DNA of 64,000 nucleotides, taken from Streptomyces sp. NBC_01241. Its GTDB lineage: Bacteria; Actinomycetota; Actinomycetes; Streptomycetales; Streptomycetaceae. The stretch covers positions 4,188,501 through 4,252,500 of the forward strand of contig NZ_CP108494.1 of NCBI RefSeq assembly GCF_041435435.1, in the 5' to 3' direction. The notes under the pieces are model-generated. The model made no database searches. It was not told the DNA's origin and saw nothing but the letters and a program-made list of their open reading frames with translations. Each line of letters opens with the position of its first letter. The first letter of the stretch is position 1. The translations under genes were made by a program, and so were the position numbers. This document shows positions 34,138 through 42,950 of the stretch, one piece after another.

Positions 34138-36980
34138 GCGTCTTCACGGGCTGGCGCGCCGCCCTCCGCATCGCCAGGCGCGACGCGACGCGGGCGAAGG
34201 GCCGCAGTGCATTGGTGGTCGCGATGATCGCGGTACCGGTGCTCGGCGTGACGGCCCTCGATGTGACGTACCGGAGCATGACGCCGACCGTCGCCGAGCA
34301 GCTGACCAACATAATGGGCTCCGCCGACGCGCTGTTCAGCGACGAGACGATGGGGCCCATCGAGCAGCTCCCCGATGGGGCGGTGAGCCACACCTACATG
34401 GGCGTGGACGACGCGCCGCCCGTGGAGAACGGCGACCCGCTCGACATCAGGACGACGTTCCCCAAGGGTTCGCGGGCGATCAGCATCCAGTCCGTCCCTG
34501 CGAGTGTCACCACCCGGTACGGCATCACGAACACCGACATCGTCGAGATCCGGACGTCGGACACGATGGCCCGCGGCAAGATCGACCTCGTGCGCGGCGC
34601 CTACCCGCACGGCAAGGGCGAGATGGCCGCCACGGAGCCGTTCATGAAGGCGACCGGGCTGCACGTCGGCTCGACCACCACCGTGCGCAACTCCGGCCGG
34701 ACGTACACCGTCACCGGCGTGGTCGAGCTGCCCGGCGAGCTGAAGACCGAAGCGCTCTACGCCGACCCCGGTGCGGTCATCGCTCCGTGGAAGGCCGAGG
34801 CCGACCACGACAAGAAGGTGCTTCCGCCGAACGCCGGGTCCATGGACTGGCTGGTCAAAGGCCCCGCAGGGGTCGGCGTGACCTGGCCGCACGTCATGGC
34901 GGCCAATAAGTCGGGCGTGCTCGTCACGTCCCGGCAGGTCGCCCTCGACCCGCCGCCGGACTCCGAGATCCCGCTGATGGCCAGGAACCCACAGACCGGC
35001 GACAGGGGCTCCGAAGAGCTCAGTACGCCACTCGTCACCGTGATCGCCATGGCGGTCCTGGAGATCGTGCTGCTCGCCGGACCCGCCTTCGCGGTCGGTG
35101 CGCGCCGTTCCCGCCGTCAGCTCGGCCTCCTCGGCACCTGCGGCGGAGACAGGCGCCATGTCAGGGCCGTGGTGCTCGGTGGCGGTCTGGTGCTCGGTGG
35201 CATCGGAGCGGTGACGGGTGTCGTGGTCGGTCTCGGGCTCACCGCGGCTTTCCAGCCCGTGATCGAGAGCTGGGCCGGACACCGGTTCGGCTCTCTGACG
35301 ATGCCGCCGCTGGAGTTGCTGGGCATCGCCGCGATCGGCCTGATCACCGGCTTGTTGGCGGCGTTCGCCCCGGCGATCGTGGCGAGCCGGCAGTCCGTAC
35401 TGGAGTCGCTGACCGGCCGGCGCGGCGTCCGCCGCTCCTCCCGGGTGCTGCCTGTCCTGGGCACCTGCGTGCTGGCGCTCGGTGGCGCGATCGCCCTCTT
35501 CGGCGGCACCATCGGAGGTTCGGCACTGGTCGCCGGCGGATCCATCGTCGCCGAACTCGGTCTGCTCGCCTGCATCCCGGTGATCGTCGGCTTCCTCGGG
35601 CGGCTCGGCAGGAGGCTGCCCCTCTCGCCCCGGATGGCGCTGCGCGACGCCGCCCGCAACCGTGGTCGTACCGCTCCCGCCGTCGCCGCGGTCATGGCGG
35701 CCGTCGCGGGTTCGGTGGGCATCGCCACCTACATGTCCAGCTACTCGGCCGAGTACGAGTACAACTACGTCCCCTTGCTCACCAAGGGAACCATCGTTCT
35801 CTCGTCCTTCGACGAGGAGTCGGCCGAGCGGCTACCGCTGGCTCGGACGGCCGTGGAGCGGAACACGGCCGTCACCGGCGGACACGCGGACTTCCGACGG
35901 GTCTGGGCGGGCAGCGACTGCCGCCTCTACGAGGACAACCACTGCGGCACGCTGAAACTGGTCAAGCCCGACGGCAATGCACACAGTTGTCCGCTCACCC
36001 GCAAGGGGGCCAAGGAACTCGCCGCGCGGCTCTCCGCCGACGAGCACAAGAAGCTGACGCGTTCCCCCGCCTGCCTGACCGACCTGATGGCATCGAGTTT
36101 CTTCAGCACGGACGAGAGCAACATCGTCGTCGCGGATGCGGCCCTGCTCGACACGTATGTGAAGCTCGACGACCCCGCGGCCGCCGAGGCGCTGGCCGCC
36201 GGCACACCGGTACTCCTCAACCCGGTGTACGCGAAGAACGGCGAGGTGACCATCAAGTCGGTCCACCAGTACAGCGAGAAAGACAAGAAGAACTGGAAGC
36301 AGCACCCGGGCAAGGCACGGACCGCCGTCGACCAGCTGAAGGTGTACGTGGCCCCCGCCAGGTACGCCGCCACCCCCGGAATCCGCATGATCCTTCCGGA
36401 GCGGACCGCGGAGCGGCTCGGTCTGCACACCAGGGCGGCCGGAAGCGTGTATGCCGTCGCCCACGCCCCGACGAACGCCGAGGACCAGCGGGTTTCCGGT
36501 GCCATCGCGCAGGCCGGCGGCGGAATGTGGATGCGGTCCGATTACGGCCCCGGCCGGCAGGACAACACCGTACTGCTGATCCTGACCCTGTTCGCCGGGG
36601 TGGTGACCCTGGGCGCGGCCGCGATCACGACGGGCCTCGCCAAGGCGGACGCGGAGGCCGACCTCAACACCCTGAGCGCGGTGGGCGCGCCACCGGGCGT
36701 GCGGCGGAGGCTGTCCGGCTTCCAGTGCGTGGTGGTGGCCCTCACGGGTGTGGTGCTCGGCACCCTGGCGGGTCTGGTGCCCGCGGTGGCGCTACGTCTC
36801 GTCGACCTGCGGGAAGCACTGGCGCAGATGCGGATGGACCCCACCCAGTCGGCGTACACGCCGATCGTGCTTCCCTGGACGGCCATCGGTCTGCTCGTCG
36901 TCTGCGTTCCGCTGCTGGCCGGGCTCCTCGCGGCAGCGCTGACCCGTTCGCGCCTGGCCCTGGCACGGCGGGCCGGGTGA
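34134..36980 (+). CDS. FtsX-like ABC transporter permease, two-module form
   Basis: 948-residue permease with an N-terminal membrane helix (about 25-45), a large extracellular domain, a first FtsX core of three helices (about 300-430), a further hydrophobic block (about 440-500), a second extracellular domain, and a second FtsX core near the C-terminus (about 800-940). This duplicated MacB/SCO-type layout is found in actinobacterial peptide or drug exporters. The start is a GTG at 34134 overlapping the ATPase stop. A very stable hairpin follows at 37054. Confidence 0.9.
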   Translation: MSVFTGWRAALRIARRDATRAKGRSALVVAMIAVPVLGVTALDVTYRSMTPTVAEQLTNIMGSADALFSDETMGPIEQLPDGAVSHTYMGVDDAPPVENGDPLDIRTTFPKGSRAISIQSVPASVTTRYGITNTDIVEIRTSDTMARGKIDLVRGAYPHGKGEMAATEPFMKATGLHVGSTTTVRNSGRTYTVTGVVELPGELKTEALYADPGAVIAPWKAEADHDKKVLPPNAGSMDWLVKGPAGVGVTWPHVMAANKSGVLVTSRQVALDPPPDSEIPLMARNPQTGDRGSEELSTPLVTVIAMAVLEIVLLAGPAFAVGARRSRRQLGLLGTCGGDRRHVRAVVLGGGLVLGGIGAVTGVVVGLGLTAAFQPVIESWAGHRFGSLTMPPLELLGIAAIGLITGLLAAFAPAIVASRQSVLESLTGRRGVRRSSRVLPVLGTCVLALGGAIALFGGTIGGSALVAGGSIVAELGLLACIPVIVGFLGRLGRRLPLSPRMALRDAARNRGRTAPAVAAVMAAVAGSVGIATYMSSYSAEYEYNYVPLLTKGTIVLSSFDEESAERLPLARTAVERNTAVTGGHADFRRVWAGSDCRLYEDNHCGTLKLVKPDGNAHSCPLTRKGAKELAARLSADEHKKLTRSPACLTDLMASSFFSTDESNIVVADAALLDTYVKLDDPAAAEALAAGTPVLLNPVYAKNGEVTIKSVHQYSEKDKKNWKQHPGKARTAVDQLKVYVAPARYAATPGIRMILPERTAERLGLHTRAAGSVYAVAHAPTNAEDQRVSGAIAQAGGGMWMRSDYGPGRQDNTVLLILTLFAGVVTLGAAAITTGLAKADAEADLNTLSAVGAPPGVRRRLSGFQCVVVALTGVVLGTLAGLVPAVALRLVDLREALAQMRMDPTQSAYTPIVLPWTAIGLLVVCVPLLAGLLAAALTRSRLALARRAG

Positions 36981-37053
36981 GGTTGCCAGCGGTGCGGTCG
37001 GCGGTGTGACCGGCTACGGCCGGACCGGCTGCCGTGGGCCGACCGGCCGATTC

Positions 37054-37095
37054 GGTGCCCCCGAAAACGGTGGATCAACCGTTTGCGGGGGCACC
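37054..37095. terminator. Long near-perfect hairpin between the ABC permease and bpa
   Basis: Arms of 18 bp (GGTGCCCCCGAAAACGGT and its complement with one mismatch) around a GGATCA loop. It lies 73 bp after the permease stop and 38 bp before the bpa start. It is most simply a terminator, but the short distance to bpa would also allow an operator or leader hairpin. Confidence 0.65.
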
Positions 37096-37132
37096 ACCGT
37101 GTAGTGCGGCAGGTGTGCGAGACAATGGCGCC

Positions 37133-37681
37133 ATGGAAATGCCGAGGAATGAACGGTCGCAGGAGCACCCCCAAGTCCTCGTGGTGGGGCAGGACGGCAT
37201 GGCGATCGGCGGCGGTGGCACTGACGACGAGTCGCGTGAGGTCCCGGTGACGGAGATGGTCGAACAGCCCGCGAAAGTCATGCGCATCGGCAGCATGATC
37301 AAGCAGCTCCTGGAGGAGGTCAGGGCTGCTCCTCTCGACGAGGCGAGCCGGGTCAGGCTCAAGGAGATCCACGCGAGCTCCGTGAAGGAGCTGGAGGACG
37401 GCCTCGCGCCGGAGCTGGTGGAGGAGCTGGAGCGGCTCTCCCTGCCGTTCACCGAGGAGTCGGTGCCCTCCGAGGCGGAACTCCGGATCGCGCAGGCCCA
37501 GTTGGTCGGCTGGCTGGAGGGCCTCTTCCACGGCATCCAGACGGCGCTGTTCGCCCAGCAGATGGCGGCGCGGGCCCAGTTGGAGCAGATGCGCCGCGCC
37601 CTTCCGCCGGGGAGCGGCCACGAGGACGAGGACGGCAGCGGGGACCAGCACGGGGCCATCCGGTCGGGGCCGTATCTGTAG
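37133..37681 (+). CDS. bpa: Bacterial proteasome activator (Bpa/PafE, DUF2587)
   Basis: 182 residues, mostly helical, with the Bpa four-helix core (PAKVMRIGSMIKQLLEEVR, EIHASSVKELEDGLAPEL, AELRIAQAQLVGWLEGL, LFAQQMAARAQLEQM). The C-terminus ends in SGPYL, matching the hydrophobic-Tyr-x signature by which Bpa rings dock on and open the 20S proteasome, allowing ATP-independent degradation. The ATG at 37133 (MEMPRNERSQ) is chosen by family start. The stop codon lies in a 21-bp tandem duplication. Confidence 0.92.
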   Translation: MEMPRNERSQEHPQVLVVGQDGMAIGGGGTDDESREVPVTEMVEQPAKVMRIGSMIKQLLEEVRAAPLDEASRVRLKEIHASSVKELEDGLAPELVEELERLSLPFTEESVPSEAELRIAQAQLVGWLEGLFHGIQTALFAQQMAARAQLEQMRRALPPGSGHEDEDGSGDQHGAIRSGPYL

Positions 37682-37714
37682 TCGATACGCCGCTATCTGT
37701 AGTCGATACGCCGC
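37673..37714 (+). repeat. 21-bp tandem duplication over the bpa stop codon
   Basis: Two perfect copies of a 21-bp unit starting TATCTGTAGTCGATACGCC at 37673 and 37694. Each contains the Tyr-Leu-stop codons in the bpa frame, so a read-through product would end in RRYL instead of GPYL. Confidence 0.95.
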
Positions 37715-37780
37715 TCCGGCCCGTACGGTGCTCCGGCCCGTACGCCGCTCCGGCCCGTACGGCACTCCGGTCCGTACGTT
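37713..37780. repeat. Four 17-bp tandem repeats with an internal palindrome
   Basis: Units GCTCCGGCCCGTACGGT, GCTCCGGCCCGTACGCC, GCTCCGGCCCGTACGGC and ACTCCGGTCCGTACGTT, each centred on CCGTACG(G). A further 17-bp unit (ACGCCAAGGCCCGGCAC) is duplicated at about 37795-37828. Confidence 0.9.
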
Positions 37781-37818
37781 TCGATGACGTAGCAACGCCA
37801 AGGCCCGGCACACGCCAA

Positions 37819-37856
37819 GGCCCGGCACACATGGTCGACGACCTGGGTGCCGGGCC
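37819..37856. terminator. Hairpin between bpa and the quinone reductase gene
   Basis: GGCCCGGCAC (37819-37828) pairs perfectly with GTGCCGGGCC (37847-37856) across an 18-nt loop. The upstream copy of the 17-bp duplication offers an alternative left arm. It probably ends both convergent transcripts. Confidence 0.6.
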
Positions 37857-37912
37857 CCGTTGTGCGGTGCGTGCGAGCGTGCCCGGTGGCGGGCGCAGGG
37901 ACAGGGGCGGGT

Positions 37913-37954
37913 GTCAGCCCGCGGGAGTCAGCCTGCGGGAGTCAGCCTGCGGGT
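37913..37954. repeat. 14-bp repeat (three copies) over the quinone reductase stop codon
   Basis: Three tandem copies of GTCAGCC(C/T)GCGGG(A/T). The copy at 37941 contains the stop codon of the quinone reductase gene (TGA on the minus strand), and the other two lie just downstream of it. Confidence 0.9.
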
Positions 37955-38928
37955 GTCCGCAGAAGCACCTTCCCGATGTGCGTGCTGGACTCCAGCACCC
38001 GGTGGGCCTCGGCGGCGTCGGGCATCGGCAGCGTGCGATCCACGACCGGCCGTACGACACCGTCGGCGATCAGCGGCCAGACATGCTCGCGCACGGCGGC
38101 GACGATGGCGGCCTTCTCGGCGAGCGGACGACCGCGCAGTGAGGTCGCGGTGATGGCGGCCCGCTTGTGCAGCAGGGCGTTCAGATTCAGCTCACCCTTG
38201 ACGCCGCCCTGGAGGCCGATGATGGCCAGCCGGCCGTTGACGGCAAGTGCCTTCACGTTCCGGTCCAGGTACTTCGCGCCGACGATGTCGAGGATGACGT
38301 CCGCACCGGCGCCGTCCGTCGCCTTGCGCAGCTCTTCGACGAAGTCCTGCTCCCGGTAGTCGATCAGGATATCGGCGCCCAGCTCCGCACAGCGCGCCAG
38401 CTTCTCCGGTCCGCCCGCGGTCACCGCGACCCGTGCGCCCACGGCCTTGGCGAGCTGGATCGCCATAGTGCCGATGCCGCTGGATCCACCATGCACCAAC
38501 AGCGTCTCGCCGGGGCGCAGATGGGCCACCATGAACACGTTCGACCAGACCGTGGCCGTCACCTCGGGCAGTGCCGCCGACAGCGCCAGATCGACTCCGT
38601 CCGGTACGGGCAGCAGCTGCCCTGCGGGTACGGCGACCTTCTCCGCGTAACCGCCACCGGCGAGCAGCGCACACACCTCGTCGCCGACCGACCAGCCACT
38701 GACGCCGGGCCCGATCGCCGAGATGCGGCCCGCGCACTCCAGGCCCGGGTACGGGGAAGCACCGGGCGGCGGGTTGTAGAACCCCTGCCGCTGCAGCACA
38801 TCGGCGCGGTTGACCGCGCTGGACACGACATCGACGAGGACCTCGCCCTCGCCGGCTACCGGATCGGGCACCTCGGCCCATACGAGCGCCTCGGGGCCAC
38901 CGGGTTCGGGGATCGTGATCGCATACAT
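37942..38928 (-). CDS. NAD(P)H:quinone oxidoreductase (zinc-independent MDR, QOR type)
   Basis: 328-residue medium-chain dehydrogenase/reductase of the quinone-reductase/PIG3-like group. N-terminal GroES-like domain (SSAVNRADVLQRQGFYNPPPG), Rossmann motif HGGSSGIGTMAIQLAK, and no zinc-ligand cysteine pattern. It should use NADPH to reduce quinones. ATG at 38928 (MYAITIPEPGGPEALV). Its end is repeated three times (see 37913). It is convergent with bpa. Confidence 0.88.
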   Translation of the reverse strand: MYAITIPEPGGPEALVWAEVPDPVAGEGEVLVDVVSSAVNRADVLQRQGFYNPPPGASPYPGLECAGRISAIGPGVSGWSVGDEVCALLAGGGYAEKVAVPAGQLLPVPDGVDLALSAALPEVTATVWSNVFMVAHLRPGETLLVHGGSSGIGTMAIQLAKAVGARVAVTAGGPEKLARCAELGADILIDYREQDFVEELRKATDGAGADVILDIVGAKYLDRNVKALAVNGRLAIIGLQGGVKGELNLNALLHKRAAITATSLRGRPLAEKAAIVAAVREHVWPLIADGVVRPVVDRTLPMPDAAEAHRVLESSTHIGKVLLRTPAG

Positions 38929-39163
38929 GGCGGCGAGGCTACTCCGTGGCACGGAACGGACGGAGCCGCGGAGCTGGACGGGCAACCATGCGGCGCCAGG
39001 AGGCGACTCCATGACGCGATGGGCCGAGCGCTGGGAGCGAGCCGGAACGACGGGAGCAGCGAGAGCAGCGAGAGCAGCGAGAGCGAGCCGAATCGGTAAA
39101 GTGCCCACCATCGACCCGAGGATGACGCCCATGACGAGCTCGCGCCGCCCGCGCGGTGCCCGG

Positions 39164-40261
39164 CTACGGGCGGGGCGCGCCTGGCACCGGGTGGCTCGGC
39201 GGTGGTTCGTTCGAGGCACGCACGATGGTGATCAAACGGTCCGTCAGCTGCAGAGGGCTGGCCGCCGGATCGTCGTATCCGAGCAGTCGATGCCCCCGCA
39301 ACACGCTGACGACGAGGTCCTCGGTCTCCCGGACACTCTTGCCCACCTCGGCCTTTATCACCGGCCGTTCGACGAGGTCGAGACCGCTGCCCTGCTGGAT
39401 CAGGTCTTCCATCACCGTGCCCGCGCTGGGACTGAGGACGGAGAGGCCGAGCAGCCGTCCCGCCGCGCTGGCGCTGGTGATCACCGCGTCGGCGCCGGAC
39501 TGCCGAAGCAGCGGGGCGTTCTCCTCCTCGCGCACCGCGGCGACGATCTTCGCGCCGCGGTTGAGCTGCCGCGCCGTCAACGCCACCAGCACCGCCGTGT
39601 CGTCGCGCTGCGTGGCGATGATGATCTGACGCGCCTTCTGGAGCTCGGCACGCAGAAGAACTTCGCTGCGCGTCGCATCGCCGACCACACCCACGAAGCC
39701 TTCGGCGTTGGCGATCTCGATCACCTTGCTCGCCGGGTCGACGATGACGATCTGTTCCTTCTTCAGGCCGGTGGCCCGCAGGGTCTGGATGGCCGAACGG
39801 CCCTTCGTGCCGAAGCCGACGACAACGGTGTGGTCACGCAAGTTGGCTCTCCAACGCTTCAGCCGAAAATCCTCCCGGGTCCGTTCCGTAAGGACCTCAA
39901 GAGTGGTACCGACCAGGATGATCAGGAACAGCACCCGCAACGGTGTCACGAGCACCACATTGGTGAGCCGGGCGGCGTCCCCGTACGGGGTGATGTCGCC
40001 GTATCCGGTGGTGGAGAGGGTGACCGTCGCGTAGTACACCGCGTCCAGAAGGTCGACGTTGTCATCGGCGGCGTCGTGATACCCACTGCGGTCGAGCCAG
40101 ACGATCAGCACGGTGACGGCAAGCACTATCAACGCCATCATCAGCCGTTTGGCGACCTGCCGCGCCGGTCCTTGGACGACCCTGCGCGGGAGCTCCACCC
40201 GCGTGGGCGCGACATGCTCGTCGGCGTGCCTGGCCATCGCATCGTGGCCGGGAAGTTTCAC
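39164..40261 (-). CDS. Potassium channel with RCK/TrkA-N domain
   Basis: 365 residues. First membrane helix (about 40-58: LMMALIVLAVTVLIVWL), pore loop with selectivity filter TLSTTGYGDITP, second helix (about 105-125), then an RCK domain with Rossmann motif VVGFGTKGRSAIQTL and a TrkA-C-like end. This is a two-helix ligand-gated K+ channel of the MthK type. The GTG at 40261 is chosen because GGAAGG lies 9 nt upstream and its GTGA overlaps the moeA stop. Remarkably, the start codon is in the centre of a parS palindrome. Confidence 0.9.
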   Translation of the reverse strand: MKLPGHDAMARHADEHVAPTRVELPRRVVQGPARQVAKRLMMALIVLAVTVLIVWLDRSGYHDAADDNVDLLDAVYYATVTLSTTGYGDITPYGDAARLTNVVLVTPLRVLFLIILVGTTLEVLTERTREDFRLKRWRANLRDHTVVVGFGTKGRSAIQTLRATGLKKEQIVIVDPASKVIEIANAEGFVGVVGDATRSEVLLRAELQKARQIIIATQRDDTAVLVALTARQLNRGAKIVAAVREEENAPLLRQSGADAVITSASAAGRLLGLSVLSPSAGTVMEDLIQQGSGLDLVERPVIKAEVGKSVRETEDLVVSVLRGHRLLGYDDPAASPLQLTDRLITIVRASNEPPPSHPVPGAPRP

Positions 40262-40268
40262 GTGAAAC
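40255..40268. promoter_or_regulatory. parS site 2 (ParB-binding site), over the K+ channel start codon
   Basis: Second perfect GTTTCACGTGAAAC. Its central CACGTG holds the GTG start of the channel gene and the overlapping TGA of the moeA frame, and its left half lies between the ribosome-binding site and the start. The two parS sites are about 26.0 kb apart. Confidence 0.93.
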
Positions 40269-42105
40269 ACCCTTCCGTCCACGGCGTCGCCGAGGCCCAC
40301 GGCAAGTCGAGGATCTCCACCCCGGTGCCGGACCGTACCCCGCCCGGAGGTATGACGGCCAGTCCGTCGGCCGCGGCAATCCCCCGGAGCATCGCCGGAC
40401 CGTTGTAATGCAGCGGTACGACGTACTCGGCACCGCTGCCGGCTCCCACGTTGCCGAGATTACGGGCACTGTCGTCACGGCCGCCCGCGCGGTGGACAAC
40501 GGGTACCAGACGGGTGTCGTGCGGGTGCCCGTGCACCTCGTCGCGCACCACGGCCCAATACGGCGCCTCCGGCGCATGGCCGGCCAGCCCGCGGAGCAAC
40601 GGCTCAGCGAGCGTGAGAAGCCCGGAGATGGCGGCCAGCGGATTGCCCGGCAGCCCGACGAGGTACGGGCCCGCATTCGGCCCCTCCGCCCTGAGCCTGG
40701 CCAGCAGCATCGGGTGGCCGGGGCGGACGGCGACGCCGTCGACCAGCAGCTCGGCCCCGATCTCGGCAAGGACCGGGTGGACGTGGTCGACAGGGCCAGA
40801 GGCCGTACCGCCGGTGGTGATGATCAGATCCGCGTCGGAGGCGGTGAGGGCGCGCCGGAGGACCACGGCGTCGTCGTCGAGGCGCTGCGGGGCGGAGACC
40901 TCGGCACCCAGGGCGCGCAGCCAGGGGCCGATCATCGGGCCGAGCGCGTCACGGATCAGCCCGTCGTGCGGCAGCCCACTGGTCAGGAGTTCGTCACCGA
41001 GAACGAGGACATCGACGCGGGGGCGGGGGACGGTGCCCAGCTCGTCGTACCCTGCGGCGGCGGCCAGGCCGAGGACCGCGGGCGTCACCAGGGCGCCGGC
41101 GGGCAGGAGTTGATCGCCGGAACGGCATTCCTAGCCTCGGGGCCTGATGTCCTGTCCTGGATGCACCTGGTGCGTCGCGTGGAGCAGCCCCTTGGACTCG
41201 TCCACGCGAGCGTGCTCGCTGCGGATCACCGCGTTGGCGTCCGCCGGGATGCGTGCGCCGGTGGCGATCCGTACGGCATCGCCGTCGGGGAGCGCGGCGG
41301 GGACGTGGTGCCCGGCCAGGATGCCCTGTTCTCGGCTCGGACGTGGGCTGAGGCGGGCACTCGGGCGTGGGCTTGTGTCGCCCTCCTCGCTTCCGCTTCC
41401 TTCGACTTCGCGGATGGCCCATGGTCCCGGTCCGGTGACGACCCAGCCGTCCATGGCGGAGGTGTCGAAGGACGGCAGATCGGTGAGTGCGACGAGCGGT
41501 TCCGCGAGGACGTGTCCGAGTGCCTGATCGAGGGGGAGCCGCCGGGTACGGACGGGAACGTCACGGCCCGACCGCGCGGCGAGCGCGCGCGCCTCCCGCC
41601 AGGGGTGCGCCCGGCCGGCCGGAGACGGGTACGGGGATGCGGATGCGCGCTCTTCGGCGGGGCGGGGCCGGTCCGTGGAGTTCGACGACCCCACGGGACA
41701 GGGCTCCATGAAGAGGGGCCAACCAGCAGACTGAGCTCGGTCCACGGACCGAGGCAGATCCGTGAAGCCGAGCCGATCCGCAGGCCGAGGCTGATCCACG
41801 GAGTGAGGCCGTCGTGACGGTTGGGGCTCATCCAACGACCGGCGCCCAACCAGCGCGAGGGCCTGTTCAACGGCCCGGTCCTCCTCGGCAGCCCGGCCCT
41901 CCCCGGCAGCCCGGCCCTCCTCGGCGGCCCGCAGTTCCTCCTGGGTCGGCCACCGCTCGCCCGACGCCGGACTGTCACGCGCCGAGGCCCCGCCACCCTC
42001 GGAAGGCCCCGCGTCCACCGAGGCCCCCGCGTCCACCGGCGCAACGCCCATCGATGCGGCGTCGATCACCGGGAGCGGGTCGGACCTGTCGTTGCCGGCC
42101 GTCAT
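40258..42105 (-). pseudogene. moeA: Molybdopterin molybdenumtransferase MoeA, interrupted by an in-frame TAG
   Basis: MoeA inserts molybdate into adenylylated molybdopterin. Apart from one codon the whole frame is intact: about 165 residues of Ala/Glu/Arg/Pro-rich N-terminal extension, then MoeA domains with SFDTSAMDGWVV, the MoCF motif TTGGTASGPVDH and GLPGNPLAAISG. At 41133-41131 (codon 325 of 615) a TAG stands where homologues read GQDIRPRGEECRSGD; a single G-to-T change of a GAG codon explains it. The downstream part could be re-initiated at GTG 41088. It could be a true pseudogene, stop read-through, a split gene or a sequencing error. The start ATG overlaps the mobA stop by 4 bp. Confidence 0.8.
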
Positions 42106-42950
42106 GTGGTCTCGTTCTCATCCGCCCACCGGAGGGCCAGCGCGGCGGCCTTGCGGGCGGCCTCGGTCACCGCTGCCGGGCCGTCGCCGTCGCTGCTCGC
42201 CTTCGCCGCCGCGTACCCGACGAGGAACGTCGTCAGGGGCGCGGCGGGACGGGCGACGCCGTGGGCGGCGTCACGGGCGAGATCGAGCAGGACGTCGGTG
42301 TCGACGTCGAGTTCGATACCCAGTTCGTTCTTGACTGCGTTGATCCATTCATTCAGCACGGTCCCATGCTCTCTGATACGGGCCCGGGCCGACGCAATGT
42401 CCTCCCAGGTGTCGCAGTCGAAGGAGGCGAGGGGGCCTGCTTCCACCCGGGCAAGATCGAGCTCGTTCGTCAGCAACCGCAAGGGAAGCCCGGACAGAGC
42501 GCCGTGCTCGGTAGCGATCAGGGCGAGCTCGCGGCGCAGCGGTTCGCCACGGTAGACGGCGACGAGAGGCTGATCGCGACCGTCCTGGTCGGTGCACAGG
42601 GCCCCGTCCCGCCGACCATCACGAGCGGCGGCCAACAACGCCCCGACGGTGCTCTCCGCGAGGAACGGCAGATCGGCGGAGAGCACGAGAACCCATTCCG
42701 CGCCGGTACGCCGGACACCGGCGTCGAGCGCGGCCAACGGGCCGCCGCCCTGCGGTTCCTCACGCGTCCAGGTCACGGCACGCAGGGTGGGCCGACGCCC
42801 GCCCACCACCACGGTGGTCGAGGCGTCGGTGCAGGCCGCGAGCACCCGGTCGAGCAGCGCACGGCCACCGACCCGGATGCCGGGCTTGTCGGCGCCGCCG
42901 AGCCGCTTGGCGGCTCCTCCGGCAAGGACGATGGCGTCATACGCGGTCAT
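42102..42950 (-). CDS. mobA: Molybdenum cofactor guanylyltransferase MobA fused to a DUF6457 domain
   Basis: 282 residues. The N-terminal nucleotidyltransferase domain (about 1-190) has LAGGAAKRLGGADKPG and VLSADLPFL, typical of MobA, which joins GMP to molybdopterin. The C-terminal 80 residues (LNEWINAVKNELGIELDVD onward) form a DUF6457-like helical domain of unknown role. ATG at 42950 (MTAYDAIVLAGG) with CGGAGC immediately before it. First gene of a tightly overlapping mobA-moeA-K+ channel operon. Confidence 0.9.
   Translation of the reverse strand: MTAYDAIVLAGGAAKRLGGADKPGIRVGGRALLDRVLAACTDASTTVVVGGRRPTLRAVTWTREEPQGGGPLAALDAGVRRTGAEWVLVLSADLPFLAESTVGALLAAARDGRRDGALCTDQDGRDQPLVAVYRGEPLRRELALIATEHGALSGLPLRLLTNELDLARVEAGPLASFDCDTWEDIASARARIREHGTVLNEWINAVKNELGIELDVDTDVLLDLARDAAHGVARPAAPLTTFLVGYAAAKASSDGDGPAAVTEAARKAAALALRWADENETT

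Noticed and set aside
37713..37780. Possible CRISPR-like array of 17-bp units
   Set aside because: Units are directly adjacent with no spacers, and no cas genes are nearby; it is a plain tandem repeat.
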